Positions 54,417 to 64,000 of a stretch of DNA of 64,000 nt are shown in pieces; the stretch's first letter is position 1, and the number at the start of each line of letters is the position of its first letter. The position numbers and the translations under genes are program-made. The DNA comes from Forficula auricularia (taxonomy: Eukaryota > Arthropoda > Insecta > Dermaptera > Forficulidae). The notes beneath the pieces were generated by a model. That model was not told the DNA's origin and ran no database searches. It saw nothing but the letters and a program-made list of their open reading frames with translations. The DNA lies in contig JALMQS010000427.1 of NCBI GenBank assembly GCA_024734495.1, positions 54,402-118,401 of the forward strand, read 5' to 3'.

Positions 54417-54600
54417 TGGGGGTCAGATAGGCTAGGCGGTAGCGTGACAGCAAGCTAACCGGGGGACCTGGGTTCGAATCCGACTCGAGGCATCCAGCTA
54501 AAATCTGACCCCGGGGGTAGAGACAAATTTTAAAAAATATATAACTAGTATCGTAATTAGGCTTATGGCTAGAAAGGCCGAAAAACCAAAAAAAAAAAAA
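54417..54600 (+). mobile_element. SINE B, full-length copy
   Basis: The tRNA-like head has GGCTAGGCGGTAGCG as A-box region and GGTTCGAATCC (54471-54481) as B-box, then the common body and a poly-A. ATTGGGC lies on both sides (54410-54416 and about 54600-54606). Confidence 0.8.
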
Positions 54601-55284
54601 TTGGGCAATTTTACTGATTAAAAATCGAGTTTTAAATCCTACAAATATTAATTTGACAATTTAATTGATGAACTCAAAAATTGTTATTTAATTAAAAATA
54701 ATTATAGCATATTTATTTATATACCTATATTCACATAATATGTGGGCCACTAAATGCTAGAAATGCAAAAACTGGGTGCGTGGGCGGGGGTGGGGGGTGG
54801 GATGTGTGGTGTGTAGGTGTGGGGGAAGGTGCAGGAGGTGGGGTGAAGTGGTGGGGGCGGGGAGGGGTTTCGGGGATTAATATATAGCTATTAACTGAAG
54901 CAAAAATTTGCCGAGCATCGCTCGGTCGCCAGGTACTTATTATTAAGTAGGTATGTATATTGGCTAACAAGGTAGAAAGAATGTTTTCGTAAAAGATGAA
55001 TACCTAATCTCTTGGATCTTCCGATTCTCTGTTCTATTGTCTCGATCAGTGGCTGTGAATCTTGATAAGCAAGATCAAAGGAATATATATTCGGGTTGTG
55101 TTAGTGTCCGTGGATGAGGATGGAGAGCCGAGGGCGTATCTCGAGGCAGTCTGCAGATAAGAGACGACGTATCTCCGGTAGTAGGCGCGAGGAGGAGGCG
55201 GCCAGATTCCGGGTTTCCATTGCAACTGATTTATAGACTAGCTAACCTATAATCTAACCAACTTAAGAGATATATGTATATACA
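54601..55284. other. Gene-free stretch with GT-rich and GC-rich patches
   Basis: 54776-54870 is a G/T-rich simple sequence. 55085-55240 is GC-richer and has a 39-codon frame (MRMESRGRISRQ..., from about 55117) of no known similarity. Confidence 0.35.
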
Positions 55285-55500
55285 GGGTGGCCGCCCAGTT
55301 TTACTACTACTGATGATTTATCATACCAAGCCATCATTTAAATATTTCAATCGGAAATGACTTAATTTTTATAGAACTATGAAGAGAGAAACATTTATTC
55401 TTCCACTATCAAAATTTAAAATTTATAGTGAAAGCAAAGATTTGGGTATCTTTTTAGGTGTCTTTTTTGAAAAATGATGGAAATTATTTCAAAAATCAAC
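55285..55500 (+). repeat. Element with CAGGGTGGCC end
   Basis: TATACAGGGTGGCCGCCCAG starts it. Its right part (CAAAGATTTGGGTATCTTTT to AATCAACCCAG) is shared, inverted, with 47337-47415. TA precedes the left end. Confidence 0.5.
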
Positions 55501-55532
55501 CCAGACCTATACTAATAGCCAATTGAATTCTT

Positions 55533-55785
55533 GCCTTTAAGCGACCAATCATAGATTTTAGAGAAACTATTTTTACATTGCATATCAGAGAGGTTCGTCC
55601 ACTTAGGAATCGAACCCAAGCGCTAACTAAGCCCTTAGACTTGAAGGGTTTGGCTAACGGCCCGGCAAGCGTTGAGTGAAGCGCTTTGGGTGCGATTCCT
55701 AAGTGGACTATGAACCCCTCTGATATGCAATGTAAAAATATTTTCTCTAAAATCTATGATTGGCCCTTAAAGATAAATTCATTTT
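55533..55785. repeat. Foldback with tRNA-like core, copy 4
   Basis: Arms 55533-55605 and 55713-55785 are inverted copies (TTGCATATCAGAGAGG and its complement, ACCAATCATAGATTTTAGAG). The core contains B-box-like sequence in both directions (GGAATCGAACCC and GGGTGCGATTCC), so the tRNA-like part is itself a palindrome. Confidence 0.75.
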
Positions 55786-56721
55786 AAAATTTATATTTTA
55801 AAATAATAATATGTAAAGGGAGTGCGACAAATCTCGATTGGGGACTGTCTCATGAAATTATTGTTGGTGACCAAAGCCGAAGCCAAAGCGACCAATGTGT
55901 GGGGGTTAAAAGATCTCTACCCAAAATGTTGAGGTGTAAAGTTTCATAGGATACAAAAAAAGCTTAATAATTAAAAAATTATGCTCTGATAAAAAAAATC
56001 TGGACTTCTTAGATGTGGTCCTGTCTCCTATTCCTAGGAGTTTATCCATACTCCTCTAACTCCTCAGTATTTAATCACCACCCTCCCTCTAAAAATAATT
56101 TATGGTAATGGCTCTGTTGCAAATACATTTTTCGATTTATCCAAATTCCAAATGTATTTATTTTGAAAGTGATATTTCAAATACATTGTTGTGAGTATCT
56201 TGTAATTCAAATAAATTTGAATGTTTGTGGACAATTTAAAATACATTTTTTTTTTTAATATTCATTCTAGCCAGTGGCGTAACAATAGGGTGGCAGGAAG
56301 GGTAAAATGCCAGACAGGGGCCCGAGAGGGTCGCAAGTACAGGAGGATCCTAACATTTATTATTACAAAATTTAGTAAAATTTATTAGTTTTGTATTCAA
56401 TTAATTTAAGTTACATACTAAAGTACAGAGACAAATTAAACAAAATGAGAGAAATTAAGCTGAAGAAGAAGGTCAAAAACTAGAACTTTATTATGTTAAT
56501 TGTTTTCCATTGCAAAATTTAAAAGACATCGATCGGCGCGACCTCTAAAAGACTTCAGACTAAATTCATGGATCTTTCAGGGTTTGCAAGTCTATCTGGA
56601 AGAACTTGGAAAAGTATCGACATTAATAATTTGGAGATTTAAAAATGAAAGCAAATAGTGAAGGAGACAATAAAAGAGTGTGTCTTCTGCTGGAATTATA
56701 AATTTTATTTATTTATAAAAA

Positions 56722-56756
56722 GACTATAGTTTCGAGGACTTTGCCCTCTTCATCAG
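56722..56756 (-). ncRNA. Hammerhead candidate, left terminal repeat
   Basis: Minus strand: CTGATGA, GAGGGC-AAA-GTCCTC, GAAAC, TATA, GTC. Confidence 0.7.
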
Positions 56757-56794
56757 TCTATTACAATGAATTCACAGGAATTAATTTATGATAA

Positions 56795-57397
56795 TTAACC
56801 AAACAGCCGCTAAAAACGGTTACGAGAAAACCTTATTGACAAGCTATTAAAATAGAGAAAATTGAAAAGTCAACTCTGAATCTGATTTATTCCCAAATGT
56901 CCGAGCCAGAATCAAAACCAAAATTAATAATCCCATACTAAAAATTTCGGAAACTTTAAAATTAAAGTTCAAAACTTTAGGATATCAAACTATTTTCAAG
57001 AACCTCCTCTAGAACATTGATCTGATATTAGCAATAATAAGAAAGACAAAATTCAAAAAATGGACAAAAAAGGTGTCTATTCCATAACATGTGGAGAATG
57101 TGATCTCGACCTATATAGGAAAAACAGAGCGAAAATTTAAACACACGCATTTCGGAACACAAGAGAGTTTTTAAAGGGGGTTCAGGGCATAGTGCATTTG
57201 CAGAACATCCAATCTCCGAGAAACATTGCTTTCCAGATGAATCAAATATCAAATTAATTAGATCAGAATTAGATCCCTTAAAAATTAGTATTTTCGAATC
57301 GTTAGAAATTTCAAAATCATACAATAATTCACCAAAAAAAATTCTTAAATCGGAAAATAGAAATTCCCGAAAGCTTTATTTTAAAAATAGCCGCTAA
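56795..57397 (+). pseudogene. Penelope-like pol C-terminus: GIY-YIG endonuclease
   Basis: Upstream remnants (AKNGYEKT near 56815) give way to KDKIQKMDKKGVYSITCGEC, where GVY (57072-57080) is the first half of the GIY-YIG motif and the CGEC pair is typical of Penelope nucleases. A frameshift near 57107 leads to YIGKTERKFK, with YIG at 57112-57120. A second shift near 57140 leads to RISEHKRVFKGGSGHSAFAE, which carries the conserved R and a likely metal-binding E. The frame ends at TAA 57395-57397. In Penelope-like retroelements this domain nicks the target for reverse transcription. Two frameshifts and earlier stops make it inactive; the RT is absent. Confidence 0.85.
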
Positions 57398-57555
57398 AAT
57401 ATAAACTTCACGAACGCCACCTACAGCCAAAATAATAAAACAAGTATAAATTTCAATTCTTAACTTGCCCACCCTGTATAATTTCTTAACCTAACCACAT
57501 GAAAGATGTTAACCTTTCATTCATAAATTAATTCCTGTGAATCCATTGTAATAGA

Positions 57556-57590
57556 CTGATGAAGAGGGCAAAGCCCTCGAAACTATAGTC
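57556..57590 (+). ncRNA. Hammerhead candidate, right terminal repeat
   Basis: Identical core to 11823-11857, cleavage predicted after 57590. Confidence 0.7.
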
Positions 57591-57692
57591 TCGTTATAAA
57601 TAAATAAAATTTATAATTCCAGCAGAAGACACACTCTTTATTGTCTCCTTCAATATATAAAAATTCTGCTACTTTCGGCAAAAAACTTTCAA

Positions 57693-58055
57693 TGAAAGCA
57701 AATAGTGTAGCAGAAAAATGGTCTATCAATTCTGAAACGTCATTTTGATGAAAATTGCCAGGATGAAAACGACTCCAAGCATCCTGAAATCTTGTTGAAA
57801 AGTGAACGTATTCTATCGCGTATTGGACATCATCATCATTAACCGAGATCGCGCTTCTGCAATGAATGAAATTGTTTCCAATTTCAGTGACTTGAAAAAC
57901 TCCGTCACTTTGCAAAATTTAAATGACGCCGATTTATTGGAAAAGGCTTTAGAATTTGTTAATTTATATAAAAATACATATCTGTTCTCGTTTGTCAAGG
58001 CAATTCTCAGTTTTCGACCCACTTTTAGACATGAAATAGAAAAAGTCATCTTCTA
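57693..58055 (+). pseudogene. Possible hAT-derived (ZMYM/52K-repressor-like) gene fragment
   Basis: From 57802 an 84-codon frame reads MNVFYRVLDIIIINRDRASA, then LQNLNDADLLEKALEFVNLY and FRPTFRHEIEKV. The helical pattern (FYRVLD...L, a variable linker, LxxxALEFVxxY) recalls the middle of hAT-like transposases and their ZMYM1/52K-repressor-like relatives; this is recalled similarity, not a search result. The Penelope element lies just upstream, and 56500-56660 may be the other half of the interrupted sequence. No catalytic region is visible. Confidence 0.3.
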
Positions 58056-58159
58056 GTAAGAGAACTTGCTGATTTATTAATCATAAAGAATCATTTTGAG
58101 TGTCTTGAAGCTTTCCTGGAAGTGTCCACTGCAATTCTGTTGTTTGTAAACCATTCGCA

Positions 58160-58510
58160 TATATACTTTGTTTGGCACCGACTTCAAAAAGTGATTTCAT
58201 GTTAATATTTCATCGTTTAGTTGTAATCTAAATTAGATAATTATTTTATACTCTTTTAGTGCATTTTATTTTATTTTTGAGTTCTTATTATTTTAATTGT
58301 TGCATTTAATTTTTTTGAAGTCGGTTTTATTTTTTTTTTATAAAAATTATTTTTATTTTTCTTTTTTAGTGATGTTATTAATAGTAACTTAATATAATAC
58401 CTTGGATGCATCTCGTAAGAGAAAGCGTCGGGCGAATGAATCAGAAAATGATAATAATAAAATAAAATTCATAAATACAGAAATTCTCTAAAAACGTTTG
58501 TGGGTTTTAA
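58160..58510 (+). repeat. GAAGTCGGT element, half copy
   Basis: Right half only of the 5427-5990 family, including TTTGGCACCGACTTCAAAAA, TTTTTTTGAAGTCGGTTTTA and AAGAGAAAGCGTCGGGCGAA. Confidence 0.7.
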
Positions 58511-59039
58511 ATGAACGTTTTAAGATTGATTTTTTTATAAAAGATTTTATTTATTATAATTTCGATTATTTGCTCATAAGAATTGGATATTTACGTTAAT
58601 TCGTCATTGATTCATATCATCAAAACTTGACTCAAATTATTACGGCACCTCCCGTTAGGTACCCTCTTTCCAATATAAAAAGAATCATCGAAATCGGTTC
58701 ATAAACAAAGAAGTTATGCCTAAACAAACATAGCAAAAAAGGTCCAATACCAATGAAAAAAACGCGACCAATCGGAAACTAGACTGAACCCAATGCAAAA
58801 AAAAAATCAAAATAGGTTCACAATTGGCGAAATTTGAACTTTGATCTTGTCATTAATCCTTTTGATGAACAGAAAACCCCAAAAAAAAGGAATTTTAATG
58901 ATCATAAAATTTTGACCTAAAAAAATAAAATTGTTATTTACATCCAACTATACGCTCTTTAAATTAAAAGTTACTAGAAAATCAACGAAAACTGCACACA
59001 ATAATTATAATAGCGTTTGTACGTATTTCTTAAGCTACA
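58511..59039. other. Gene-free AT-rich stretch
   Basis: Nothing recognised. Confidence 0.45.
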
Positions 59040-59910
59040 TACCAATACCTCGCTTTGCGTCGTTTCGTTTTGCATTTTTTTTCGAAGTTTCGTCGCTGCT
59101 TAATTAGTACTAATTTTCACTAAAGTGCCATCGTTAGATTTTCGAGGTTGCGCGCGTTGTTTTGGGTTCGAGTCTTTAATATTTTTTTTGAAATTTTCTT
59201 TTTTTTTTCTAAAAGATGGCACCACTTTTGTTTCTAATTGCGCCATGGCATCAAAACTCGCGGATTCCCTTTCTAACTGAAAATCAACGCAATTTAATAC
59301 TTATTTTCACTTTGTTTTTGCTAATTTTTAGAGTTCACTTTGCATCATGTAGTGTGTTGTGATTTCTGTAACGTTTCACCTAGTGTGAAGAAGCTTTTTT
59401 AAAAAGAGAACAGTTGTAATTTTTATAAATTTTTACGGGTTGTTTCTGGTTACAAAAAAGGTAAATATTTTTCCAATTCATTTATTGGCAGAGTTAAATT
59501 ATTTTTAAATTTATTTTACGTTGAAAAAAAGCTGTTCAGCAAACATTGGACCAATTTTTTGTGAAAGAAAGCCGACTTATGACAACAGCCATTATGGACT
59601 CATCAGACAGTGATTAATTTTAATTTTGTTTTTCATAAATTAATTGAATAGTTTATTTTGATTTAATTGAATACCTTTTTTTTGTTTTTTTGTATGTATG
59701 TAATAAAATTTTATATTATTTTTGTTTTTTAAATGCTTCGCTTTTGTTCAATTTTCTTTTATGAAGAAGGCCATTTTCGTAACCCCGGAACCTATCTTCG
59801 ATCTTTACATGGTTTGCTAATAGAAAAATTCCGTAATTCACTTTGCAAGTCAGCTGCTTCAATTTGCGTCGTGTTTTTTTTGGAACGTAACCCCGACGCA
59901 AAGTGAGATA
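59040..59910 (+). mobile_element. Possible DNA transposon remnant, 870 bp
   Basis: Imperfect inverted ends: CAATACCTCGCTTTGCGTCG at 59045 and CTAATATCTCACTTTGCGTC read in reverse from 59916. Inside, a donor-like GTAAAT at 59461 and an acceptor-like TTCAG at 59539 bracket a frame that ends QTLDQFFVKE...DSSDSD, stop near 59620. A QxTLDxFF tail is seen in jerky/Tigger-type transposases. Target duplication is unclear. Confidence 0.4.
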
Positions 59911-61150
59911 TTAGTGAAGAAGTGTTTTATTAAAAAGAAATGTTGGCTTAGCTTCTTTACAATGAGGAGCGGGCCCTATTCGCATAAATTTTCCACGGGC
60001 CTAAAACGCTTACAGTTAGTGTTCCTAGGTGAACTTTTTATGTAACAAAAAATAAATACTTGTTTGCAGGCGCCAACTGTAGCGTACCGAGTAAGCATTT
60101 AAAAAGTTTTTACTTATTTCTGCAATTATAAATTAAAAACAAAGTCTAGATAAGTTGAAATAATAATACCTATTCTCCCTCGCAAACAGGTTTCTTATCA
60201 TTTCAATTGAGTAATTTGGTCTATGAATTGGAATGAAACCCGTACCCCAGATGTGTGAATCGTCAAATAATAAAAATAATTATATAGAAACAAAAACTGG
60301 AATTCTCTAATTGCATTTGGAATTATCGTATTTAATAAATTAGCTATTATGTAGCTGGACACTATCGCTGTTTTTTTTTTTACAATATTTACTTACTCTA
60401 CATAGACATTTTTCTTGTCAGACTAGAAATCCACTCCGTATCTAATTATTATTACACGAGGTACCTATAGCACATTTTATCAAAAGCAGAAAGACATTTC
60501 CGCCCTTTTATTTGACCCTCACTACTCCGTGATAGAAAACTTGTCTGTCATGATGTCTGCGTTGCTAGTCTGTTGACATGGCTATTTGATTTCAAGAATC
60601 AATTTAAATATGTATATATATAAGCCTCAAACATAAAATTTGCGCTGGTTGGCTCATATATACATACAAATTATGAAATTAAATTCGAAACCAGTTAATA
60701 CGGAAATACAGGTTTAATTATGTGAGATAATGATGAAAACTAGATATAAATAAATAATTGTGCGCTTTGAGTGTCTTTCGATTATCACAATTTGTATGCT
60801 AATCAATGTTATTGGTAAATAAAGAGAATTCAATGAGTGTTGTTCTTTGATTGATGCAAATAAACATGGTATTTATTAGGGTGGACTCATTTTGGGTATT
60901 TTCGAATTTTTATGCTTCCTGAGGTTCATACCCGTATAGCTACAGAGTGTTCAAAATTGCCACAATTTTTCACAATGGTCAAATCAGTCATTTTATTAAC
61001 GCACTCGGACCCCTATAGTCGGCATCTGCAACTACCCTCCCCACCAACATTTTTTTCTCTCGAGACCCCGGCGACCGCGCCAAACCATTCTTATACTATC
61101 AACCACCAAAGGGTAAACATCACTTAGAATTACTCTGTGTGCTATTCGCT
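59911..61150. other. Gene-free stretch
   Basis: Mostly AT-rich and single-copy. The 71-codon frame at 60912-61127 has no recognised similarity and is not called. Confidence 0.4.
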
Positions 61151-61186
61151 AGGCTTGCATGAGCCTGAAGGTTACCTCAATGTATA

Positions 61187-61810
61187 TGTTTTTCCGTCCG
61201 CTCGATTGACGAATCACAAAACATATACAAACCCATGCCCAGAAACCACCCAAGGTTTTCTTCAATAGCGCTAAACCGCGCTTAGCAAAATATGTTTTTT
61301 GGCACCCGCTCGCTTGGTGGCCAACAAAACGTATATGCTCCTTTGCCCACTCAGGCGGCAAGAAACACATCCAAACTTTTCCGGGCAAATGGCCCCAGAA
61401 TTGGAGCGTCAAGCACAGACGCCTAACACACGCACAATCAGTGCATATTTTTTCGCGAGGGAACAATAGGAACGGAGAGCCAGCCTCCAATAACCTATAC
61501 TTTTCCCAAATACAATACCTCTTCTTAATCAATCCACCTAACTCCACTTTTATCAAACCTTCCCTTTATTAATTTCTGAATAAATTTTATATAAACGTTA
61601 AATTGTTTTATCTTTTATTTCAAACGCTTTTGCAGAGAACTACTTTGACTCCCCTCCATTTTTTCTTTACAGGATATCATATATGCATAACATTAATTAA
61701 TTAGATAATCAAACCAGCAGCCCTTATCGAAACATTTTTATTTCATTATGAAGTAACTAACAGCTTCCTTGAGGTCTTACAAACCTCATAACAAAAAGGA
61801 GCGATATTTT
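61187..61810. repeat. Unclassified repeat U, copy 2
   Basis: 61360-61810 matches 10250-10690. Just upstream, 61187-61275 and 61290-61380 are diverged direct copies of about 104 bp (TATGTTTTT, CCGCTCG, CAAAACATATAC). Plus-strand reading from about 61290 gives 80 open codons ending KPSLY; the minus strand is open for 135 codons (61556-61149). Conservation of the plus-strand C-terminus in copy 1 favours the plus strand. Confidence 0.45.
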
Positions 61811-62049
61811 TAACACAGAGACCCAAAATAAAACTCCAAATGCAACTTTTTTGATTGGTTGAATTATAGTCTTTATATAGTTGTAATTAGGTTGAATTAC
61901 GGTTTCAAAACGGTAGTTATGTCTCGTTTTTTTCCGTTTTGCAACTGTGTTGTACAAATCAAAGGAAATATAAAATTATAAATAAACAGTTGCAAATCGG
62001 TGACAAAAATGTTGGCGACAACTTTTTTGTAACGGTTGCTTTATAATCT

Positions 62050-62560
62050 TTGCGCCCATGGACTAAATTAAAGTCACAAATTGTGGTATCTCAATTAGGC
62101 TGAATTTTAGCACGTGACGGTTTTGCCAAAAATTACATGGGGTCTCGTCGAGAGGCCAAAAAGTGCCATTTTTTCATTTAGTGCGTGCGGATGTATGTAT
62201 GTATGTATGGATGGATGTATGTTATCGTTTTTTTGGCCCACGATTTTTTCCACACCGTTGCACCGATTGAAATGAAATTGAAAACCTAGCATTCTTTGAA
62301 CAAAATGAAGCGCTGATTAGATTTTGGTACATATCGACCCACAAACATTAGTACTTTATTTCAGTACTTTTTTAGTTTTTCTAAATATCTTGAAAATGAC
62401 TTAACCAATTTTGATGAAATTTAATATCCTAATTAAGTACCTTGGGGACCACAAAAAAGGATAAATAAAGTTTTTAGTAAAATTATATTTTAAAGTACTT
62501 TACTCTAGAGTAAGAGAGTACTTTTTTAATTTTTTTAATTCTTTAAAATTTATTCATTTG
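62050..62560 (+). repeat. Repeat R, short copy 2
   Basis: Inverted match to 33340-33800, with a GTAT/GATG microsatellite at 62191-62222. Lacks the interior seen at 45.9-46.3 kb. Confidence 0.75.
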
Positions 62561-62639
62561 AACCTTTTAATATAGCTCATTTAGCCTTGCTTAAATAAGA
62601 ATGGATAGGCTTCTCTCTGTGAAATGCTAAAAATTTGGG

Positions 62640-63930
62640 AGGAAATTTTATAAGTAACCATAGCAACTGCGTTGTTTTCTTATCCCTTACCTTTGCAGAA
62701 GACATAGAGGAACCGACTTTAAACCAAAAATAGCGATTGATTCTCATCAAATACTTGAGGAATAACCATTCTATATTGGATTTTTGACGTTTCGGTTTTT
62801 ATTGGTGACCATTGCTGAGGACATAGATGAATCGACTTTAAACCAAAAATAGCGATTGATTCTCATCAAATACTTGAGGAATAACCATTCTATATTGGAT
62901 TTTTGACGTTTCGGTATTTATTGGTGACCATTGCTGAAGACATAGAGAAATCGACTTTAAACCAAAAATAGCGATTGATTCTCATCAAATACTTGAGGAA
63001 TAACCATTCTATATTGGATTTTTGACGTTTCGGTTTTTATTGGTGACCATTGCTGAGGACATAGATGAATCGACTTTAAACCAAAAATAGCGATTGATTC
63101 TCATCAAATACTTGAGGAATAACCATTCTATATTGGATTTTTGACGTTTCGGTATTTATTGGTGACCATTGCTGAAGACATAGAGAAATCGACTTTAAAC
63201 CAAAAATAGCGATTGATTCTCATCAAATACTTGAGGAATAACCATTCTATATTGGATTTTTGACGTTTCGGTTTTTATTGGTAACCATTGCTGAAGACAT
63301 AGAGGAATCGACTTTAATCCAAAAATAGCGATTGATTCTCATATAGTACTTGAGGAATAACCATTCTATATTGGATTTTTGACGTTTCGGTTTTTATTGG
63401 TCACCATTTCTGAAGACATAGAGGAATCGACTTTAAACCAAAAATAGCGATTGAGTCTCATCAAATACTTGAGAAATAACCATTCTATATTGGATTTTTG
63501 ACGTTTCGGTTTTAATTGGTAACCATTGCTGAAGACATAGAGGTATCGACTTTAAACCAAAAATAGCGATTGATTCTCATCTAGTACTTGAGGAATAACC
63601 ATTTTATATTGGATTTTTGAGGTTTCGGTTTTTATTGATAACCATTGCTGAAGACATGGAGGAATCGACTTAAAATCAAAAATAGCCATCGATTCTCATC
63701 TAATACTTGAGGAATAACAATTCTACATTAGGTTTTTGACGTTTCGATTATTATTGGTAACCAGTGCTGAAGACATGGAGGAATCGACTTAAAATCAAAA
63801 ATAACGATCGATTCATATCTAATACTAGAGGAATAACCTTATTGCATTCCATTTTTGATGTTTTGACTATTAATGGCAACCTCTACTGAAAACGTGGAAG
63901 AATAGACTTAAAATCAAAAAGACTAAAATC
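62640..63930 (+). repeat. Satellite array of 119-bp monomers
   Basis: The anchor CGACTTTAAACC (or TTAAAATC) falls at 62714, 62833, 62952, 63071, 63190, 63309, 63428, 63547, 63666, 63785 and (as AGACTTAAAATC) 63904: eleven anchors at exactly 119-bp spacing. Units 2 and 4 share GAGGACATAGATGAAT, and units 3 and 5 share GAAGACATAGAGAAAT, giving a 238-bp higher-order pair repeated twice. Units diverge toward the right end, where they match 1868-2060. Confidence 0.95.
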
Positions 63931-64000
63931 TTTTTGGTAAACAACTCATGCTTGAGTTGTTTGCCATAAAAAAGAACACGATTTTAAGTCTATTCTTCCG
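63893..64000. repeat. Turn-around palindrome at the array end
   Basis: GGAAGAATAGACTTAAAATC at 63896-63915 reappears inverted at 63980-63999. The centre is a hairpin AACAACTCA-TGCT-TGAGTTGTT near 63939-63961. The window ends within the right arm. Confidence 0.85.

Larger units (their letters stand above)
56661..57692 (+). mobile_element. Penelope-like element with 16-bp target duplication
   Basis: 1,032 bp bounded by ATGAAAGCAAATAGTG at 56645-56660 and 57693-57708 (16/16). The left end is an inverted terminal repeat (to about 56790) and the right end a direct one (about 57505-57692). Between them is the C-terminal part of the pol with a GIY-YIG nuclease. No reverse transcriptase remains. This is the copy that identifies the terminal-repeat family at 11.6, 23.6 and 28.6 kb. 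Confidence 0.9.

Noticed and set aside
54731..54970. Proline-rich minus-strand ORF
   Set aside because: Encoded by a G/T-rich simple repeat; composition alone explains the frame.
57583..57915. 110-codon minus-strand ORF
   Set aside because: Spans the boundary between the Penelope terminal repeat and unrelated flanking DNA, so it cannot be an ancestral frame.
59461..59625. Two-exon transposase gene with GT-AG intron
   Set aside because: The upstream part has no start codon and an in-frame stop; kept only as a hint within the 59.0-59.9 kb element.
61149..61556. 135-codon minus-strand ORF
   Set aside because: Overlaps a direct duplication in repeat U; comparison with copy 1 supports the plus strand as the conserved reading.
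62640..63930. CRISPR array or telomeric repeat
   Set aside because: Units are contiguous 119-bp monomers without spacers in a eukaryotic context, and there is no TTAGG-type repeat.

Overview
This is 64 kb of AT-rich animal DNA, most likely from an arthropod and probably an insect. There is no convincing complete host gene. Coding signal is confined to broken transposable elements: a Jockey/CR1-like LINE, an RTE-like LINE, a Penelope-like element with a GIY-YIG nuclease, and mariner, Tc1-like, pogo/Tigger, THAP-type and PIF/Harbinger-like DNA transposons. Non-autonomous partners (tRNA-derived SINEs, MITEs, long foldbacks) fill much of the rest. The window reads as gene-poor or intronic DNA built by repeated nested insertion. 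Species cannot be named from the sequence.

Layout. 1-3 kb: foldbacks with a tRNA-like core, a 1-kb inverted repeat holding two 119-bp monomers, and three MITEs, one inside another. 5-9 kb: foldbacks, a SINE inside a MITE, hammerhead-like cores. 10-14.7 kb: an unclassified repeat with a coding-like end, a mobile inverted dimer of a Penelope terminal repeat, a LINE 3' fragment and a minisatellite. 14.7-19.8 kb: a G-poor leader followed by a nearly intact LINE pol (two frameshifts) and its tail. 20-25.5 kb: tandem 315-bp units, a Tc1-like remnant, a second Penelope dimer, and a THAP-domain transposon split by SINE sequence. 26-33 kb: SINEs, hammerhead candidates, an RTE fragment, a candidate non-coding exon and a pogo fragment. 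34-43.8 kb: a SINE inside a foldback, a mariner carcass, a 1.34-kb palindrome, a Myb/SANT-like ORF, and a SINE between 117-bp direct repeats. 45-55.8 kb: a 191-codon orphan ORF, tRNA-like foldbacks, a TA-flanked foldback carrying a minisatellite, SINEs. 56.6-58 kb: a Penelope-like element with 16-bp target duplication. 62.6-64 kb: an array of 119-bp monomers that begins to turn back on itself at the window edge.

How the parts relate. The LINE at 16.8-19.8 kb ends in a 3' tail shared with a tRNA-headed SINE at 36.4 kb and two partial copies, the expected sign of a SINE using a LINE's machinery. One Penelope-type terminal sequence occurs at four well-preserved sites, each flanked by its own 12-16 bp target duplication; three are inverted pairs, and every copy carries a hammerhead ribozyme core. 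A wider set of hammerhead-like cores (CTGANGA, hairpin, GAAA, NUH) sits in other foldbacks. The 119-bp monomer occurs as two units inside a foldback near the left edge and as about ten units at the right edge. Everything here is read by eye; database assignment and folding were not run.
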